The notes: a model not told the origin generated them from the sequence alone. A DNA stretch of 34,154 nt from Patescibacteria group bacterium UBA4664 (GCA_943354915.1 CALRDO010000002.1:1-34154), one strand, 5' to 3'. Shown: positions 7,911-16,702, numbered from the stretch's first letter. Numbers and translations: made by a program.

Positions 7911-8510
7911 TTAAAAGGCCTGCCTGTTATCAAGTGCTCTGCTAAGGGTTAGCTGGTCGGCATATTCTAAATCTGCCCCAATCGGCAAGCCATGTGCTAG
8001 CTTGGTAATGCGACCCTTATAGTTATTGTCATGGAGTTTCTTAGAGATATAAATTGAAGTTGTCTCGCCCTCTATATTGGGGTTGGTGGCTAACAATATC
8101 TCCTCTGGCTGAGATAATTTTACTCTATCAAGTAAACTTTGAATTTCTAAATCATCTGGGCCGACACCATCAATCGGGCTGATAACCCCGTGCAAAATGT
8201 GGTAGGTGCCCTTAAACAGGCCTGTCCGCTCTAGTGCCACGATATCCATTGGGTTGGATACGACAGCAATCATCGTCTTGCTTCTAGCTGAGCTAGAACA
8301 AATAATGCATAAATCTTCAGTTGCATAATTTTTACAATCTGAACATTTTCGAAGGTTTTTTTTAAGGTCCGCCATCACCTGCCCGAATTGTTCTGGGTCG
8401 CCATGTGCCAATAAATAAAAAACCATTCTCTCCGCTGATTTTGGACCTACAGATGGTAGCTTAGAGAATTCATCTATTAAATTTGTGATATTATCTGGCA
8501 GAATTTGCAT
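7911..8510 (-). CDS. recR: Recombination mediator RecR
   Basis: A 199-residue RecR. The N-terminal helix-hairpin-helix reads SKLPSVGPKSAERMVFYLL (about residues 16-34). It is followed by the four-cysteine zinc finger C56-x2-C59...C68-x2-C71, and by a Toprim domain with VVSNPMDIVALERTG, LHGVISPIDGVGPDDL, and LATNPNIEGETTSIYI. RecR forms a clamp that with RecO or RecF loads RecA on single-stranded gaps. It lies 19 bases after ybaB, the classical ybaB-recR pairing, and is coupled to the downstream exonuclease. All expected elements are present. Confidence 0.97.
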   Translation of the reverse strand: MQILPDNITNLIDEFSKLPSVGPKSAERMVFYLLAHGDPEQFGQVMADLKKNLRKCSDCKNYATEDLCIICSSSARSKTMIAVVSNPMDIVALERTGLFKGTYHILHGVISPIDGVGPDDLEIQSLLDRVKLSQPEEILLATNPNIEGETTSIYISKKLHDNNYKGRITKLAHGLPIGADLEYADQLTLSRALDNRQAF

Positions 8511-8529
8511 ACAATCAGCTGTGCTTCTT

Positions 8530-8838
8530 TTAGATACCGGGCAAATTCATACTACCAGCAATTTCTTGCATCTTTTCGGTAGCCTCGGCCATAAGCTCCT
8601 TATTGGCCTGATTAACGGCGGCGGCAATTAAATCGGACAGCCTGTCTAGGTCCTCGGCTGCTTCGGGCTTGATGTAAATCTTCTGAACCTCAACACTCAT
8701 ACTGGTCTGGCTAATTGCTAGCCCGGCCGTAACTACTACTTCACCGTCTCCAGCCTCTGCTTCAATCTGCATGCGTTTGAGTTCTTTTTGTAATTTGAGG
8801 GCTTTCTGGGCTAATTTAGCCTTATCCATTAGTGACAT
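8530..8838 (-). CDS. ybaB: YbaB/EbfC nucleoid-associated protein
   Basis: A 102-residue YbaB/EbfC family protein, a small dimeric DNA-binding protein associated with the nucleoid and with recombination. The N-terminal helix (MDKAKLAQKALKLQKELKRM) and the strand pair around GDGEVVVTAG and VQKIYIKPEA are typical, as is the C-terminal helix NQANKELMAEATEKMQEIAG. The start is fixed by AAAGGAG 8 bases before the ATG at 8838. It precedes recR, exactly as in most bacteria where ybaB and recR follow dnaX; here dnaX lies about 6 kb upstream on the same strand, with a glycosylation cassette and dnaB in between. Confidence 0.95.
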   Translation of the reverse strand: MSLMDKAKLAQKALKLQKELKRMQIEAEAGDGEVVVTAGLAISQTSMSVEVQKIYIKPEAAEDLDRLSDLIAAAVNQANKELMAEATEKMQEIAGSMNLPGI

Positions 8839-8873
8839 ACTTTTTCTCCTTTACTTGCTGTGTTTTATAGGTA

Positions 8874-10376
8874 CTATTGTATCTGATAAAGTCTGATTTC
8901 GCTATAACCAGCGGTGTAGCTTTCTACCAGCACCCAGTTAGATGGGATTTGATCATAGTAGCTATGAGAGCCGGTTTTACCCAAGAGCCAAACTCGACCC
9001 CTGGAGATTTGGGAGTATGAATCGATATATATATTCTTATCATAAATAAGCCCACTTTCGCCAAAACCATTAGGCCTGCCATTGCCAGTATAAAGAAATA
9101 GTGGGCTCTGGGTACTATTATAAAAACTACCATCAAAATAAACATATAGCTCGCCGGCAACGACCTGATCGCCAGGCATAAAGCCTTGAGTTAACCTGCC
9201 CATCACGCTGTCCATACGATGGCCGGCCTGGGAGTTGACATTTCTTAAGCCGACTAGCTGGGAGAATATTAATACTGTCGCGGCTAACACCGCTATGTAG
9301 CGGTGCTTTTTATAAATATCAGATATGCAAAATGCTAGGATAATACATAAACCGAGCACCACGAAAACAAAGTAGCGTTCATGGAAAATCGGCTTTATGA
9401 GTGAGACGCTAATTGCTAAAGCTATCGGCACAAAACAAAACAACCCTAGCATCCTTACTAGATGTTGCTTAGTCTTATCCTGGTGAGTGGCATAGATAGT
9501 AGCTACTATTAAAACAACCGGCACTGCCCAATAAACGACTTCCCAAATTTTATGTGCATCTGTAAAAGTAAAAAACTGCCAGATAGTGTCATGATAGGTA
9601 CCAAGGTTCGCCTTTGGTAACCAGCCTAGGCCTTGAGCTCTGGTGAATTGTTTGATCATATTCCCAGCCCATGGCATGAATAGAGCCAAAGCAACTATAT
9701 TTGCCAGCCACCAGCGCCAGTTAGTTAATAGCTTGACTCTACCCGGCTTGCTCTTAGTTGCTACAAAATAAATACTTATGACGTAAATCCAAAAACTAAT
9801 CACTACCAGCGCCATAAAATAATGAGTATAGAGCCCAGCCGATATGCCAAGAATATAGAGTAAATAGCCCAAACGGTCCTTGCTATTGATAACAATTCTT
9901 ATCAGCCCAAGCATCGCAATTAAGACAAAGACCCCCAACACCCCATACATTCTAGCCTCCTGGCTGTATCTAACTAGGAATGGATTGAGGGCTAGTAATA
10001 AACCAGCCAGAGCGGCGATATTATGGCGTTTTGATATCCTTAATGTTACTAAATACCCAAGTCCGACAACTATTACCCCACAGACTGCGCTAAGTGCACG
10101 CAGTACAAAGGGAGAACTCCCAAAGATTAACGACCAGCCGTGTAGCAACTCATAATACAAGGGAGGATGCACATCTCTTGCCGAGCCAGCCCAAATCTCT
10201 AGCCAATCTCGGCTAGAGAGCATCACACTAAAACCCTCGTCATGCCAAATACTAGCCTTAGTAAGGCCAGAAAACCTAGCTAAGACCGCCAATAGCATAA
10301 TTAATAAAAACACTACCAGCCAGTGCTTATTGGCAGTGCTAAAAATAGATCTAAATTTATTCTTTATATTTGCCAC
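8874..10376 (-). CDS. GT39/PMT-like membrane glycosyltransferase
   Basis: A multi-pass GT-C enzyme of the dolichyl-phosphate-mannose-protein mannosyltransferase (PMT_2/ArnT-like) superfamily. After the first helix comes the catalytic-type loop with an aspartate-glutamate pair (SIWHDEGFSVML) and the HPPLYYELLHGWSLIFG segment. The YSQEARMYG motif typical of these proteins follows, and then about ten more helices. These enzymes move a sugar from a polyprenyl-phosphate carrier to an acceptor on the outer face of the membrane. The longest open frame starts at 10493, inside the GT2 gene. The GTG at 10376 is the more credible start because it keeps the first helix and shortens the overlap with the GT2 stop to 20 bases. 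The upstream GT2 probably supplies the lipid-linked sugar. Confidence 0.75.
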   Translation of the reverse strand: MANIKNKFRSIFSTANKHWLVVFLLIMLLAVLARFSGLTKASIWHDEGFSVMLSSRDWLEIWAGSARDVHPPLYYELLHGWSLIFGSSPFVLRALSAVCGVIVVGLGYLVTLRISKRHNIAALAGLLLALNPFLVRYSQEARMYGVLGVFVLIAMLGLIRIVINSKDRLGYLLYILGISAGLYTHYFMALVVISFWIYVISIYFVATKSKPGRVKLLTNWRWWLANIVALALFMPWAGNMIKQFTRAQGLGWLPKANLGTYHDTIWQFFTFTDAHKIWEVVYWAVPVVLIVATIYATHQDKTKQHLVRMLGLFCFVPIALAISVSLIKPIFHERYFVFVVLGLCIILAFCISDIYKKHRYIAVLAATVLIFSQLVGLRNVNSQAGHRMDSVMGRLTQGFMPGDQVVAGELYVYFDGSFYNSTQSPLFLYTGNGRPNGFGESGLIYDKNIYIDSYSQISRGRVWLLGKTGSHSYYDQIPSNWVLVESYTAGYSEIRLYQIQ

Positions 10377-11097
10377 GTAATAATTGCCAGCGTATTTTGA
10401 GTAGATCCCCAAATGTCTGCAATGATGCTTTGATTGGGGATGAGCCACTAATTTTACTGCCCTCCTTAACATCTTTCCAGTCAGGGACATCAATCAGCCC
10501 GATACTATAACCATTTTTTCTAGCAATAGCCAGTATCTCCATATCAAAGCCCCAGCTATCGATGGTTTGAAGTGGAAAAATAGCCTGCACGGCCTGATTG
10601 GTAAAAGCCTTAAAGCCACACTGTGTATCGGCGATGCCAGGCAATAATAACGTCTGAACTAGAGTATTGCCTGCTCCAGAAATTAATTTGCGCAGCCCCT
10701 TATGGCTCTTTTGAAGGTTTCTAACGCAGATGGCTAATTGTTTGCCTGACTCTAATTCTCGTATGGCCTCCCCAATATACTTTAGCGGAGTAGCTAAGTC
10801 GGCATCCATAAATAATGCATATTGACCCTGGGCTTCTAGCATACCCTTTTTAACCTGCAGTCCTTTAACAAATTTACCCTTTGGCTTTGGGCCGGTACTA
10901 ATAATTCGTAAGCTCTTAAATTTATGGGAGTGCTTCTTAACTTCCTCAACTGTATTATCTGGACTACCAGCGTCTAATATCAAGACCTCCGCAGGGATTT
11001 TTTGTTTATCAAGATAGCTAGCCAAACTATCAAGTGTTGCCCCAATTCTTGGGGCTTCGTTATAGGTAGGGATTATAATGCTAAGTTTGATATTCAT
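10357..11097 (-). CDS. GT2 polyprenyl-phosphate glycosyltransferase (DPM1/ALG5-like)
   Basis: A 246-residue GT-A enzyme of family GT2. It opens with LSIIIPTYNEAPRIGATLDSL and VLILDAGSPDNTVEEV, and carries a metal-binding DAD motif in YALFMDADLATPLKY (about residue 97). It continues with IADTQCGFKAFTNQAVQAIFP and SWGFDMEILAIARKNGY, the pattern of dolichyl/polyprenyl-phosphate glucosyl- or mannosyltransferases. There is no membrane domain, so it works on the inner face, loading a sugar on a polyprenyl phosphate for the flanking PMT-like enzymes. Its ATG overlaps the stop of the upstream PMT-like gene in an ATGA, and its end overlaps the downstream one. Which sugar is used cannot be told. Confidence 0.88.
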   Translation of the reverse strand: MNIKLSIIIPTYNEAPRIGATLDSLASYLDKQKIPAEVLILDAGSPDNTVEEVKKHSHKFKSLRIISTGPKPKGKFVKGLQVKKGMLEAQGQYALFMDADLATPLKYIGEAIRELESGKQLAICVRNLQKSHKGLRKLISGAGNTLVQTLLLPGIADTQCGFKAFTNQAVQAIFPLQTIDSWGFDMEILAIARKNGYSIGLIDVPDWKDVKEGSKISGSSPIKASLQTFGDLLKIRWQLLRGKYKE

Positions 11098-12659
11098 TGC
11101 TGCACCTTAAAAATACTAAATAATAACTCGCCATTAAAACTAGAATTGACCGTAGTAATTTTACCATTAGGAAATTTAGCTTTCAAGATTTCAATTCGTT
11201 TTGTTTGATCTAATCCAGCAGGAATAATAATAAGCTGATTGATATTGCCCTCAATGGGTAGCTGTCTGAGTTGGCTTTCATCGATTAACTGATATTGAGC
11301 TTTATTATGGGTAAGGTATTGGATTGGATTCGCCTCATAGCCTCCCATCAATATCAAATTTTTAGTGTTCGGTTGGTTGCTAGCAATTAAATATTTAGCG
11401 ATTGCAACCGACGCTTCATTATAAGCTTCATAAGTCGTGGCATCCTGGGCCCAAGCCACAAAATACTGCCGATACGATTGGACTAGCGTCAAAGCTAACA
11501 ATGTAGATATCATAACTAGGCCAGTTGCCCTTGCTAGACTATTAACCGGGAAAGTTCTGTACCAAATATACAATAGGTAATTGGCACCCATACCGGCCAA
11601 CATAAAGACTGGAACAGCCGTCCCGATAGACCGCAAGGCATGAGGCAAACCCTCGGCCGTTAACAGTGCAGGTAAAAGCATCGCCCCTAGTACAATTAGT
11701 AGCATAGCGTAGCGTGGCTTCTTAATATTAAACAAGCACATCACAATGCCCACAAGCAACATAATGCCAACAAAAAGGTTTAATAGTGGCTGGCCGGCCA
11801 AATTATGACGGTTATTGGCATCGCCTAAATAATTATACTGTAAGAGTGTTTTTGCTGTACTAGCTAGCAAGGTTTGAATTGGCTGGCCGTTATTAAGGTC
11901 TTTATTTAAGAAACTAGTGCCCCCAGCTCGCGCCGATGATCCTCCCGGGTCTTTAATAGTGACTACAACTAATGGTGATAGCACGAGTCCAAATACAATA
12001 AAGCTAACAAATAATTTTTTCCAATTAGCCTTGAGGTAGCTTCTTCTGACGATTAACATATAAATAAGCCCTATGAATATGGCTGGCAGTATCATTGTAA
12101 AGGCCGTATAGGTATAAAAGCCTAGGCCCAGCGCTACGGATGCTAGGATATAATATATGGTTTTATTAGTTTTGTAAGCCTTAGCTCCAAGCCATAAGAA
12201 TAAGCCTATAGACAATGGGACTAGGCTGGCCCTAAAGCCGTCACGTTGAATAGTCACAACCCAAGGGTTGGTAGCCATAAAAAATGCTGCAATCAGGGCT
12301 GTTCTACGGTTAAACCAAGCCTTGGTGGCCAGATAAATAACCACCACGCTGGCTACCCCGAATAGGGCTGGTGCCATACGCAGCGCCAAGATGGTGTTGC
12401 CCATAAAAAATACAAAAACAGCCTGCATATAGAAAAACAGAGCCTCTCTAGGGCCATTGGTATTATAAATAATGCGCCAATCACGGTCTTCTAATATTCT
12501 AAAAATATCCAAACCATTAGCAGCTTCGTCTGGGTGTAGTCCGGGTGGCAATGAATTAAGCTGATAGAACCTAAAAAATATTGCTAGGGCTACAATCCCT
12601 ACCAGCAAAATAGCTGGCAAATACTTTTTTATAAATGATGCACTACTTTTTGTCTTCAT
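11094..12659 (-). CDS. PMT_2-type membrane glycosyltransferase
   Basis: A 521-residue GT-C protein with about a dozen transmembrane helices. The conserved first periplasmic loop reads LPPGLHPDEAANGLDIF, with the Asp-Glu pair expected of the superfamily. NGPREALFFYMQAVFVFFMG and LRMAPALFGVASVVVIYLATKAWF follow, typical of PMT_2 proteins. The C-terminal 100 residues form a soluble extracytoplasmic domain. It would transfer a sugar from a lipid carrier to a surface acceptor. It overlaps gtrA by 17 bases and the GT2 gene by 4, so the four genes form a tight unit. Its stop is TGA, which shows that UGA is a stop codon here. Acceptor and sugar are unknown. Confidence 0.85.
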   Translation of the reverse strand: MKTKSSASFIKKYLPAILLVGIVALAIFFRFYQLNSLPPGLHPDEAANGLDIFRILEDRDWRIIYNTNGPREALFFYMQAVFVFFMGNTILALRMAPALFGVASVVVIYLATKAWFNRRTALIAAFFMATNPWVVTIQRDGFRASLVPLSIGLFLWLGAKAYKTNKTIYYILASVALGLGFYTYTAFTMILPAIFIGLIYMLIVRRSYLKANWKKLFVSFIVFGLVLSPLVVVTIKDPGGSSARAGGTSFLNKDLNNGQPIQTLLASTAKTLLQYNYLGDANNRHNLAGQPLLNLFVGIMLLVGIVMCLFNIKKPRYAMLLIVLGAMLLPALLTAEGLPHALRSIGTAVPVFMLAGMGANYLLYIWYRTFPVNSLARATGLVMISTLLALTLVQSYRQYFVAWAQDATTYEAYNEASVAIAKYLIASNQPNTKNLILMGGYEANPIQYLTHNKAQYQLIDESQLRQLPIEGNINQLIIIPAGLDQTKRIEILKAKFPNGKITTVNSSFNGELLFSIFKVQQ

Positions 12660-13194
12660 TCTTGAATATATAATACTTATACATTAGATAGTTATAAACC
12701 AAAACAACAGCAATAGCAGCTAGCAGGGCGAGGTTTCTAGTGTCAAAATCTCTACTAAAGGGTAAATTTAGCCAAGTCGTAATCTCGTAAGCGAATTGGG
12801 CTGGCCAGAGCCAAACATCTGAAAATATATACAGTATGACTGGGCGAATTATGTATAGCCCAAAAGCAGTTATGACAAAAAACATCACTAACTTTTGAGT
12901 TGCTAATTTCTTGGCTTTGAATGTAAAGTTTTTATTAAATATAAAGCTATTAATCATGGCGGCTGTTCCAGAAATAACACCCGCTAAAATTAAGCCAGTA
13001 ACGCTATAGACCTCCCCGAGCAAACTAAAGCTAAAGACAAGATAGGTTTTAGGTAGTAGTGTCATAGATAATATATTAAGCACTAAAAAATCTACTAGAG
13101 TGTTGAGTATTCCAACCAAACCAAAACGGCCAACCTGCGCAATTTCTGCATGGTTCTTGACTAATTTAAGGCGTGGTTTACTATCTTTCTTCAT
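12643..13194 (-). CDS. GtrA-like membrane protein
   Basis: A 183-residue GtrA family protein with four helices. It shows the family start VGRFGLVGILNTLVDFLVLNIL, an ISGTAAMINSFIFNKNFTF loop (family pattern N-F-x-x-N-K-x-x-T-F) and a final helix ending YNYLMYKYYIFK. GtrA proteins are thought to flip polyprenyl-phosphate sugars across the membrane. Its position ahead of two PMT-like transferases and a GT2 fits that role: load, flip, transfer. An insertion of about 40 residues (near 120-155) makes it longer than the usual 120-150. A possible promoter (TTGAGC-17-TATGCT) lies just upstream in the dnaB end. Confidence 0.85.
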   Translation of the reverse strand: MKKDSKPRLKLVKNHAEIAQVGRFGLVGILNTLVDFLVLNILSMTLLPKTYLVFSFSLLGEVYSVTGLILAGVISGTAAMINSFIFNKNFTFKAKKLATQKLVMFFVITAFGLYIIRPVILYIFSDVWLWPAQFAYEITTWLNLPFSRDFDTRNLALLAAIAVVLVYNYLMYKYYIFKNEDKK

Positions 13195-13211
13195 ACTACT
13201 TATGTATCTTA

Positions 13212-13240
13212 AGCATACCCTAAAGTTAGCTTGAGCTCAA
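13212..13240 (-). promoter_or_regulatory. Possible promoter of the gtrA-PMT-GT2-PMT unit
   Basis: On the minus strand, TTGAGC (plus 13235-13240), a 17-base spacer and TATGCT (plus 13212-13217). Transcription would start about 10 bases before the ATG at 13194. Confidence 0.4.
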
Positions 13241-13243
13241 TAC

Positions 13244-14602
13244 TTAATTAGGCGATCTACTAATTGACCTAAATAGTGTTAAGTCTGGCTGGAAGAAGAG
13301 CTCAACCTCTCCAGTTGGACCATTACGATGTTTCTTAATTAAAATATCAGCTATATTTTTCTTCTCGGTGTCTTTATCATAGTAGTCCTCACGATAAATA
13401 AACATCACGACATCAGCATCTTGCTCAATTGAGCCCGACTCTCTTAAGTCTGAAAGCTGAGGAATCTTTGGTGAACGTTGCTCGACCGAACGACTAAGCT
13501 GTGAGAGCGCAATGACAGGAATATTAAGCTCCCTTGCTAACCCCTTAAGACCACGGGAGATTTCAGAAATTTCCTGCACGCGGTTCTCTGAATTAGAACT
13601 CCGCCCGCTCATTAATTGTAAATAATCTATCACAATTAGACCTAAGTCGTGTTCGGACTGTAGCCGCCTAGCCTTAGTCCGTATTTCCATCACATTGGCC
13701 ATCGCGGAATCATCAATATATAATGGCGCTTCAGCAAGTACACCCATCGCCTTATTAATTTTCTCAAAGTCCTTATCTTCTAAATTACCTGTCCGCAGTT
13801 TCCAGCTATCTATGCCTGCTTCCGATGCTAATAATCTATCGATGAGCTGTTCCTTGCTCATTTCTAGGCTGAATATCCCAACTGGAACTCCCTCTTTTGT
13901 AGCGACATTTTGGGCTATGTTGAGAGCTAAGCTAGTTTTGCCCATACTGGGTCTAGCGGCCAAGATAATAAGGTCTGATTTTTGTAACCCTGCCAATATA
14001 TTGTCAATCCCCTTAAACCCGGTCGGGATTCCCCTTAGACTGCCCTTGTCTTTATGCAGACTATCAAGCCTATCAAAGCTCTCCGCCAAGACATCTTTAA
14101 TAGAAACAAAATTCTGCCGCAGGTGCTTTTGGCTAACATCAAACAGAGTTTGCTCGGCTTTATCTAGTAAGCTATCTAATTGCTGGTCCTCATCGTAAGC
14201 CAGAGTATTGATTTCGCTTGCTGCTTCAATTAGCCTCCTAAGGGTGGCCTTATGGGCAACAATTTGGCCATATTGAGCGACATGAGCGGCAGAAGGGACA
14301 CCATTGACTATCTCTGTAATATAACCTGCACCGCCTATCTCTTTGAGCAGTCCTTGTTTCTCTAACTCTTCTGACAATGTCACGACGTCAACCGGCTCGC
14401 GTTTTTCAAATAGCTTAACTACGGCATCAAATATTAAGCCATTTTTTTCAATATAGAAATCCTTGGCATGGACAATATCAGCCACCTTAATAATTGCGTC
14501 TTTATCCAGTAGCAAAGAACCTATTAGGCTCGTTTCAGCTTGTGGGTTCTGGGGTGGCAGCTTAGCCTTCAGAGCTTCTTTGGCGGTAATCTTGCTAGGC
14601 AT
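13244..14602 (-). CDS. dnaB: Replicative DNA helicase DnaB
   Basis: A 452-residue replicative helicase that encircles and unwinds DNA ahead of the polymerase. The N-terminal collar (QNPQAETSLIGSLLLDKDAI onward) is followed by the linker helix and the RecA-like ATPase. Walker A is ARPSMGKT (residues 216-223) and Walker B is LGLIVIDYLQLMSG. GLKGLARELNIPVIALSQLSR and DLRESGSIEQDADVVMFIYRE complete the family pattern. Length and motifs are normal and no intein is present. The ATG at 14602 lies inside the dnaX stop region (8-base overlap), with GGGGAG upstream as the ribosome binding site, so helicase and clamp-loader subunit are translationally coupled. Confidence 0.97.
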   Translation of the reverse strand: MPSKITAKEALKAKLPPQNPQAETSLIGSLLLDKDAIIKVADIVHAKDFYIEKNGLIFDAVVKLFEKREPVDVVTLSEELEKQGLLKEIGGAGYITEIVNGVPSAAHVAQYGQIVAHKATLRRLIEAASEINTLAYDEDQQLDSLLDKAEQTLFDVSQKHLRQNFVSIKDVLAESFDRLDSLHKDKGSLRGIPTGFKGIDNILAGLQKSDLIILAARPSMGKTSLALNIAQNVATKEGVPVGIFSLEMSKEQLIDRLLASEAGIDSWKLRTGNLEDKDFEKINKAMGVLAEAPLYIDDSAMANVMEIRTKARRLQSEHDLGLIVIDYLQLMSGRSSNSENRVQEISEISRGLKGLARELNIPVIALSQLSRSVEQRSPKIPQLSDLRESGSIEQDADVVMFIYREDYYDKDTEKKNIADILIKKHRNGPTGEVELFFQPDLTLFRSISRSPN

Positions 14603-16016
14603 CGATAATCTCCCCGCCTAAAATCGCCACGGCTGAATTTAATAATTCCTCTTGAGAATTTACAGTAGTCGGGGCCTTAATGTTGCTAAGTTGGACCGCT
14701 AGATGCATCTTGCGGCCATAGACCTTACTAAAGGTTTCCTCAACTAAGCTAGTGTTGTGAGGCTCTGAGATTCTATCCCGGTGGAAGCTAAACTGGCAAG
14801 TGATATTTATTTCATTATTAGTTATTACTATTGATGAGCCCCGCATCACCGCATAGAGTGAGTTGTTGTGGTGCTTAATGACGCTTAGTGATTTTATTAG
14901 CAAATCATCGTTCCCAGTTGGTTGAGAATCAACAGTAGAAGCGATTGTCCTAGTGCTAGGCTTGCTCAATGGCTTATCTGGTGGCTGGCTTAAGATGGCG
15001 CTTGGTTGATCAGCCTTTACTGTGCTAGGCTTTGATAAATTGGCCAGTAAGGAGTTTCTGGCTAATGCTACTTGCAATACAAGCCCCGGAGAACTAGAGT
15101 AGCGCATATTAGTTTGTGCCCAGTGCAGATCGCTAGCTAAAGCTAGCATCGAGGCCTGCTCATGTTTAGTGCTAGATAATAAATTAAATTGCAGGGTGTC
15201 TAGTAGCTGCTGGGTCAGTAGCCCAGCATCGGCGCCAGCGTCAATTAACTGCTGAGTGAGCTCGATGACTAAACCAAAATCATTATTTTGCCGAGCCTGA
15301 ATAATTGATTGTATCGCTTGATTGTCTTGTAGTCCTGTAAATTCTAGTACTATGCTGGGCGTAATAGGGCCATCCAATGAGGAAATTTGATCGAGTAAAC
15401 TAATGGCATCCCGGAACCCACCATTACTCACTCGGGCTATGATATCTAGTGCCGAATCGTCTATTTTAATTTTCTCTTGGTCGGCTATAAATCTCAAATG
15501 TTTAGTAATAGCGCTAGGTGGAATGGGTTTAAAATCAAATCTTTGCGTCCGCGACACTATAGTCTCTGGCAGTTTGTGAACTTCGGTAGTAGCAAAAATA
15601 AATACAACATGTGGTGGCGGTTCCTCTAGAGTCTTTAATAATGCATTAAAAGCTTCCCTGGTAAGCATGTGCACTTCATCGATGATATAGACCTTGTAGG
15701 CTAGTTTTGCTGGAGAGACATGGACCTTTTCGCGTAAATTTCTGATTTCGTCAATGCCCCTGTTACTAGCTCCATCAATCTCAATAATATCTAAAAAATC
15801 ACTAATTACATCGGTTTTTTTAAGGCCATTGAGCTGCTTGGCAATGATTCGTGCCACCGTTGTTTTGCCTACTCCACGAGGACCAGCCAAAAGATAGGCA
15901 TGGCTATGTTTCCCGCTTTTAATAGCATTGTTCAGAGTTTTAACAATAGACTCTTGAGCGATCACTTCGCTAAAGTCAGCTGAACGATATTTACGATACA
16001 ATGCTAAGTTAGTCAA
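14595..16016 (-). CDS. dnaX: DNA polymerase III tau/gamma subunit, zinc-less short form
   Basis: The AAA+ clamp-loader subunit that loads the sliding clamp, 473 residues. Walker A is GPRGVGKT (45-52), the DExx box is IIDEVHML (D113, E114), and FATTEVHKLPETI holds sensor 1. The usual four-cysteine zinc module after Walker A is absent: the chain goes from AKQLNG straight to DFLDIIEIDGASNRG without any cysteine, and the common SRCQRF is SRTQRF. The C-terminal region is short, so a full tau tail is unlikely. The start is TTG at 16016 behind GAGGGAG, at close spacing; no ATG start is available in frame. It is coupled to dnaB downstream. Confidence 0.95.
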   Translation of the reverse strand: MTNLALYRKYRSADFSEVIAQESIVKTLNNAIKSGKHSHAYLLAGPRGVGKTTVARIIAKQLNGLKKTDVISDFLDIIEIDGASNRGIDEIRNLREKVHVSPAKLAYKVYIIDEVHMLTREAFNALLKTLEEPPPHVVFIFATTEVHKLPETIVSRTQRFDFKPIPPSAITKHLRFIADQEKIKIDDSALDIIARVSNGGFRDAISLLDQISSLDGPITPSIVLEFTGLQDNQAIQSIIQARQNNDFGLVIELTQQLIDAGADAGLLTQQLLDTLQFNLLSSTKHEQASMLALASDLHWAQTNMRYSSSPGLVLQVALARNSLLANLSKPSTVKADQPSAILSQPPDKPLSKPSTRTIASTVDSQPTGNDDLLIKSLSVIKHHNNSLYAVMRGSSIVITNNEINITCQFSFHRDRISEPHNTSLVEETFSKVYGRKMHLAVQLSNIKAPTTVNSQEELLNSAVAILGGEIIDA

Positions 16017-16070
16017 AGCTCCCTCTCTTCTAAATAATATTATAACCTATTGTAGATGTCTTTTACATCA

Positions 16071-16613
16071 TTATGATGAAGTGATTACAGCCTCTATTGC
16101 TGCCCAAGTAGCATCAGTATTGGCGGGTATAACTATTGTTACCTCGTCCCCTGGCTGAGCTTTAAAATAAGTTACGCTGGCATATAGTACGCGATAATGT
16201 TTGTCACCAATAATAGCAATGTACTGCCCGTTCTCAAGTGACATTTTGGCAATTATTTTTTTACGTTCTACTGGCCCAATTTGCTTATAGATAAAGCTGC
16301 CATCTTGAGCTATCGTTAATTTGAGAGTATCACCTTCAACTAATTTAGATTTAGAAGCATAGTTGGCCGGAACGGGGTAAGCTTTGCCATCTGGCCCAGC
16401 CATATTCTGGCCATCAAACTGCCCCTCGATAATTTTACCAACTGAGACCACCGAACCAGATTCAACAAGTTTCTGCTTTTTGGGTTTAGGTAAGTCCTTT
16501 TGGCTAACACCAAGCTTGGCAAGTTCTTCTTCAACTTGCTTAATTGTATCTTGAGCCAACTGCATTTGGGTGGCAAGATTTTGTAATGTTTGCTGTTTAT
16601 CTTTATCCTGCAT
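16071..16613 (-). CDS. Uncharacterised protein with N-terminal coiled coil and beta-rich body
   Basis: A 180-residue soluble protein that I cannot assign. Residues 5-36 are predicted coiled coil (Q/L/E-rich heptads ending EEELAKLG). A lysine/proline linker follows (KPKKQK). The body from about residue 55 to 178 looks like two beta-barrel-like segments: GKIIEGQFDGQNMAGPDGKA with EGDTLKLTIAQDGSFIYKQI, then KIIAKMSLENGQYIAIIGDK with QPGDEVTIVIP. There is no signal peptide or membrane segment. It lies between rplL and dnaX with its own extended -10 promoter. The glycine-bounded beta pattern could suit nucleic-acid or ribosome binding, but that is a guess. Confidence 0.7.
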   Translation of the reverse strand: MQDKDKQQTLQNLATQMQLAQDTIKQVEEELAKLGVSQKDLPKPKKQKLVESGSVVSVGKIIEGQFDGQNMAGPDGKAYPVPANYASKSKLVEGDTLKLTIAQDGSFIYKQIGPVERKKIIAKMSLENGQYIAIIGDKHYRVLYASVTYFKAQPGDEVTIVIPANTDATWAAIEAVITSS

Positions 16614-16650
16614 TTTGTTTGTCTACCTTACATAAAATTACTTTTTTTAT

Positions 16651-16678
16651 ATTTTAGCAAAAAGTGGGCTAAAAGCAA
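16651..16678 (-). promoter_or_regulatory. Promoter of the unknown gene downstream of rplL
   Basis: On the minus strand, TTGCTT (plus 16673-16678), a 16-base spacer and TAAAAT (plus 16651-16656) preceded by TGC, an extended -10. The start site is about 30 bases before the ATG at 16613. Confidence 0.5.
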
Positions 16679-16702
16679 AGCCCCTAGGGTCCTTCAGAGT
16701 CC

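Noticed and set aside
10377-10493. Upstream extension of the PMT-like gene from 10493
   Set aside because: It lies wholly inside the GT2 gene and adds a polar His/Arg-rich stretch before the first helix; the GTG at 10376 fits better.
13695-14198. 167-residue frame antisense to dnaB
   Set aside because: Shadow of the helicase ATPase domain, with no start signal.
16017-16070. Signal recognition particle RNA next to dnaX
   Set aside because: The gap before dnaX is only 54 bases and lacks the conserved GGAA tetraloop domain.
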